Notes under the pieces: model-generated
The model's database searches: none
What the model was told of the DNA's origin: nothing
What the model saw: the letters and a program-made list of their open reading frames with translations, nothing else
Made by a program: the position numbers and the translations under genes
In this document: piece after piece, positions 62,172-64,000 of the stretch
Layout: every line of letters starts with the position of its first letter
How positions within the stretch are numbered: the first letter of the stretch is position 1
Assembly (NCBI RefSeq): GCF_049803795.1
Contig: NZ_JBNAGJ010000002.1
Coordinates: 62,001 to 126,000 of the forward strand
Length of the DNA stretch: 64,000 nt
Reading direction: 5' to 3'
DNA from: Thalassobius sp002708925
GTDB taxonomy: Bacteria; Pseudomonadota; Alphaproteobacteria; Rhodobacterales; Rhodobacteraceae

Positions 62172-62243
62172 CCGGCTCTCCTTGACGGGGGAATGGGGCA
62201 TGGGTAAGCCACCTGCACCAATAAATCCAGACGGAGAAACACC

Positions 62244-63290
62244 ATGTCGGATGCGGTCCAAACGCAATCCACCCCGAACGCCGGGTTCACCCCGCGCGTG
62301 TTTTCGGGAATTCAGCCCTCGGGGGGGCTGACCCTTGGCAACTATTTGGGCGCGCTAAAGCGCTTTGTCGATAAGCAGGCGGATGGGATCGAAACCATCT
62401 ATTGCGTCGTCGATCTGCACGCCATCACCGTCTGGCAAGACCCCGAGGCGCTGCGCAACCAAACGCGCGAGCTGGCCGCCGGGTTCATTGCCTCGGGCAT
62501 CGACCCGGAAAAATCCACCCTGTTCAACCAGTCTCAGGTTCCTGAACACGCACAGCTGGCCTGGATCTTCAACACCGTGGCGCGCATGGGCTGGATGCAG
62601 CGCATGACCCAGTGGAAGGATAAGGCCGGCAAGAACGCGCAAAACGCCTCGCTTGGGTTGTTTGCCTATCCGGCGCTGATGGCCGCCGACATCCTGCTGT
62701 ATCACGCCACCGAGGTTCCGGTGGGCGAGGATCAGAAACAGCACGTGGAACTGACCCGCGACATCGCGACCAAGTTCAACCACGATTACAAAACCGATTT
62801 CTTCCCCATCCCCGACCCCGTGATCGAGGGCGCGGCCACCCGTGTGATGTCTCTGCGCGACGGGACAAAGAAGATGTCGAAATCCGATCCTTCGGATGCC
62901 AGCCGGATCAACATGACCGATGACGCCGACGCGATCGCGAAAAAGATCCGTAAGGCCAAGACCGACCCCGAGGCCCTGCCCTCCGAGGCCAAAGGCCTGG
63001 AGGACCGCCCCGACGCGCGCAACCTGGTGAACATCTACGCCGCCCTGGCCGATCAGAGCGTCGATCAGGTGTTGGCCGATGTGGGGGGCAAGCAGTTCTC
63101 GGAATTCAAGCCGATGCTGGCTGAGCTGGCGGTTGATAAACTGGCTCCGATCTCGGGCGAAATGCAGCGCCTGATGCAGGATCCGGCCGAGATTGACCGC
63201 ATCCTGGGACGCGGGGCCGAGCGCGCCCGCCAGATCGCCGCCCCGATCCTGGCGCAGACCTATGACATCGTTGGCATGATCCGCAGCTAA
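62244..63290 (+). CDS. trpS: Tryptophanyl-tRNA synthetase
   Basis: This class I synthetase charges tRNA-Trp (348 residues). The HIGH-equivalent is SGIQPSGGLTLGNYLGAL, the tryptophan pocket has YPALMAADILLY, and the KMSKS loop is KKMSKSDPSD. ATG 62244 is preceded by GGAGAAAC. The gene is followed by a GC-rich hairpin. Confidence 0.97.
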   Translation: MSDAVQTQSTPNAGFTPRVFSGIQPSGGLTLGNYLGALKRFVDKQADGIETIYCVVDLHAITVWQDPEALRNQTRELAAGFIASGIDPEKSTLFNQSQVPEHAQLAWIFNTVARMGWMQRMTQWKDKAGKNAQNASLGLFAYPALMAADILLYHATEVPVGEDQKQHVELTRDIATKFNHDYKTDFFPIPDPVIEGAATRVMSLRDGTKKMSKSDPSDASRINMTDDADAIAKKIRKAKTDPEALPSEAKGLEDRPDARNLVNIYAALADQSVDQVLADVGGKQFSEFKPMLAELAVDKLAPISGEMQRLMQDPAEIDRILGRGAERARQIAAPILAQTYDIVGMIRS

Positions 63291-63296
63291 ACAATT

Positions 63297-63325
63297 GCGC
63301 CCCGCGTTCGTGGAATGCGGGGCGC
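63297..63325 (+). terminator. Hairpin after trpS
   Basis: GCGCCCCGC (63297-63305) and GCGGGGCGC (63317-63325) form a perfect 9-bp stem with an 11-base loop. There is no run of T afterwards, so it may be a weak terminator or a 3'-end protector. Confidence 0.5.
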
Positions 63326-63335
63326 CCTCTGGTGC

Positions 63336-63534
63336 CTAGTCAGCATAGGTGCCGTACCATTCACGGCTCTCCCTGATCGACCAGCAGCGGGCGCGTGTGA
63401 TACACCGTGGTGCCGCCCGTCCCCGGACACGCAGACGGACAGCAGCAAAACAAATCGCCGTATGAAAACTCTCTTTGGTCTAAGTAGGGCTTGGCATTCG
63501 CGATGGCATTCCTTGGGTCAAGAACCCCGTCAAA
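63336..63534 (-). pseudogene. Possible frameshifted gene remnant
   Basis: On the minus strand one frame, open from 63534 with no start codon, runs to a stop at 63361 and ends VYHTRPLLVDQGEP. The next frame continues from the same place as SREWYGTYAD and stops at 63336. Read together they look like one C terminus split by a single-base shift. I recognise no family, the fragment has no start codon, and chance is quite possible. Confidence 0.25.
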
Positions 63535-63591
63535 CTACGGTATCGACCCTGGCCAGCCCCGCCCGTAGCCTGCGCCCAAAGGAGCACGACA

Positions 63592-64000
63592 ATGGCACTC
63601 AGCAATAACATCCGCACCTATTTCAAAGGCACCTGGCATCAGGGCGATCTGCCGGTGATGAACGCCGCCGATCATGGGGCATGGCTGGGCAGCAACGTGT
63701 TTGACGGCGCGCGGTTCTTTGACGGGCTGACCCCGGATCTGGAGGCCCATTGCGCCCGTGTGAACCGCTCGGCCGAGGCGCTGATGATGACCCCGACGGT
63801 TACAACCGAAGACATGGTTGCAATGGTGCATGACGGCCTGCGCGGCTTTACCAAGGGCGAGGCCGTCTATATTCGTCCGATGTACTGGGCGATCGAGGGC
63901 GATGCCTCGGCCATTGCGCCCAAACCGGACGCCACCGGCTTTGCCATCTCGCTCGAAGCAATCCCCATGGCCGCCCCCGAGGCCAGCACCACCCTGACCC
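63592..64000 (+). CDS. Class-IV (branched-chain) aminotransferase, N-terminal part
   Basis: This PLP-dependent enzyme is cut by the window end after 136 codons. The start MALSNNIRTYFKGTWHQGDL and DHGAWLGSNVFDGARFFDGL show the class-IV aminotransferase N-terminal domain; EAVYIRPMYWAIEGD follows. Family position suggests branched-chain or D-amino-acid-type transaminase; the PLP lysine lies beyond the window. AAAGGAG lies 8 bases upstream of ATG 63592. The gene symbol is withheld because the diagnostic part is missing. Confidence 0.85.
   Translation, partial: MALSNNIRTYFKGTWHQGDLPVMNAADHGAWLGSNVFDGARFFDGLTPDLEAHCARVNRSAEALMMTPTVTTEDMVAMVHDGLRGFTKGEAVYIRPMYWAIEGDASAIAPKPDATGFAISLEAIPMAAPEASTTLT

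Larger units (their letters stand above)
63291..63591. other. Intergenic region between trpS and the class-IV aminotransferase
   Basis: This 301-base stretch starts with the trpS hairpin. Two overlapping minus-strand open frames in the middle look like a broken gene end (see the pseudogene entry). The right end holds the ribosome site AAAGGAG of the next gene. A plus-strand frame of 97 codons at 63315 has no family support and is not called. Confidence 0.5.

Noticed and set aside
63315..63608. A 97-codon plus-strand frame after trpS
   Set aside because: It has no good ribosome site or family motif, overlaps the start of the aminotransferase gene in another frame, and contains many rare residues in a row.
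1..64000. CRISPR arrays, tRNA or rRNA genes, insertion sequences, prophage or toxin-antitoxin genes
   Set aside because: I looked for spaced direct repeats, cloverleaf-like segments, transposase and integrase motifs and paired small genes and found none that could be supported.

Overview
This 64 kb window is a high-GC alphaproteobacterial chromosome segment, most likely Rhodobacteraceae (Rhodobacter/Roseobacter group). The evidence is the ethylmalonyl-CoA pathway genes (ethylmalonyl-CoA mutase, mesaconyl-CoA hydratase, (3S)-malyl-CoA thioesterase), an RpoHII-type sigma factor, alphaproteobacterial sdh and odh gene sets, and several small proteins typical of the order. I cannot name a genus. 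I see almost only chromosomal core genes. I see no rRNA, tRNA, CRISPR array, insertion sequence, prophage or integrase.

Region 1 (1-24.1 kb) is a central-carbon block. It opens with the 3' part of ethylmalonyl-CoA mutase, a GNAT acetyltransferase and deoD. On the minus strand follow a DUF1989 gene, two very small genes and sdhCDAB, with two sulfotransferase-like genes between sdhA and sdhB. Next is a minus-strand cluster of (3S)-malyl-CoA thioesterase, an NnrU-family protein, DUF1737 and mesaconyl-CoA hydratase. A TauE-type permease is divergent from mdh. Then come sucC, a lipoprotein gene, sucD, sucA, sucB, a glycosyltransferase and lpd. The TCA cycle therefore sits beside a pathway that feeds it from acetyl-CoA. 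The sdh and suc promoters share a pair of TGTGATCACA palindromes spaced 21 bp apart, which suggests one regulator for both operons.

Region 2 (24.2-36.3 kb) is envelope and cell shape: a CBS-domain protein, a PPOX flavoprotein, plsC, ftsX and ftsE on the minus strand, a zinc-ribbon membrane protein, rlmJ, and then mreB-mreC-mreD-mrdA-rodA plus a 2-hydroxyacid dehydrogenase in a tight plus-strand run. A GC-rich hairpin element occurs twice just 3' of minus-strand genes.

Region 3 (36.3-50 kb) holds an SseB protein, a uracil-DNA-glycosylase-like protein, nhaA, a KpsT/KpsE-type polysaccharide export pair without its permease, a phosphomannomutase, an M3 peptidase, and a minus-strand series of ThiF/MoeB, dut, coaBC, ChaN and rpoH (RpoHII type).

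Region 4 (50-64 kb) has cobU and a histidine phosphatase, a glutathione S-transferase with a C-terminal YHS-like cysteine module, the YifB/ComM ATPase, gshB, yraN, rsmI, an LpoA-like lipoprotein, glnD, murJ, a rhomboid-fold protein that lacks its catalytic residues, trpS, and the 5' part of a class-IV aminotransferase cut by the window edge.

No wholly new multi-gene system is evident. The best leads are the shared TCA operator architecture, a 54-residue gene behind a PhaR-type CTGC-N3-GCAG operator, surface-polymer-type genes embedded in TCA operons, the rhomboid pseudoprotease, and the GST-YHS fusion.
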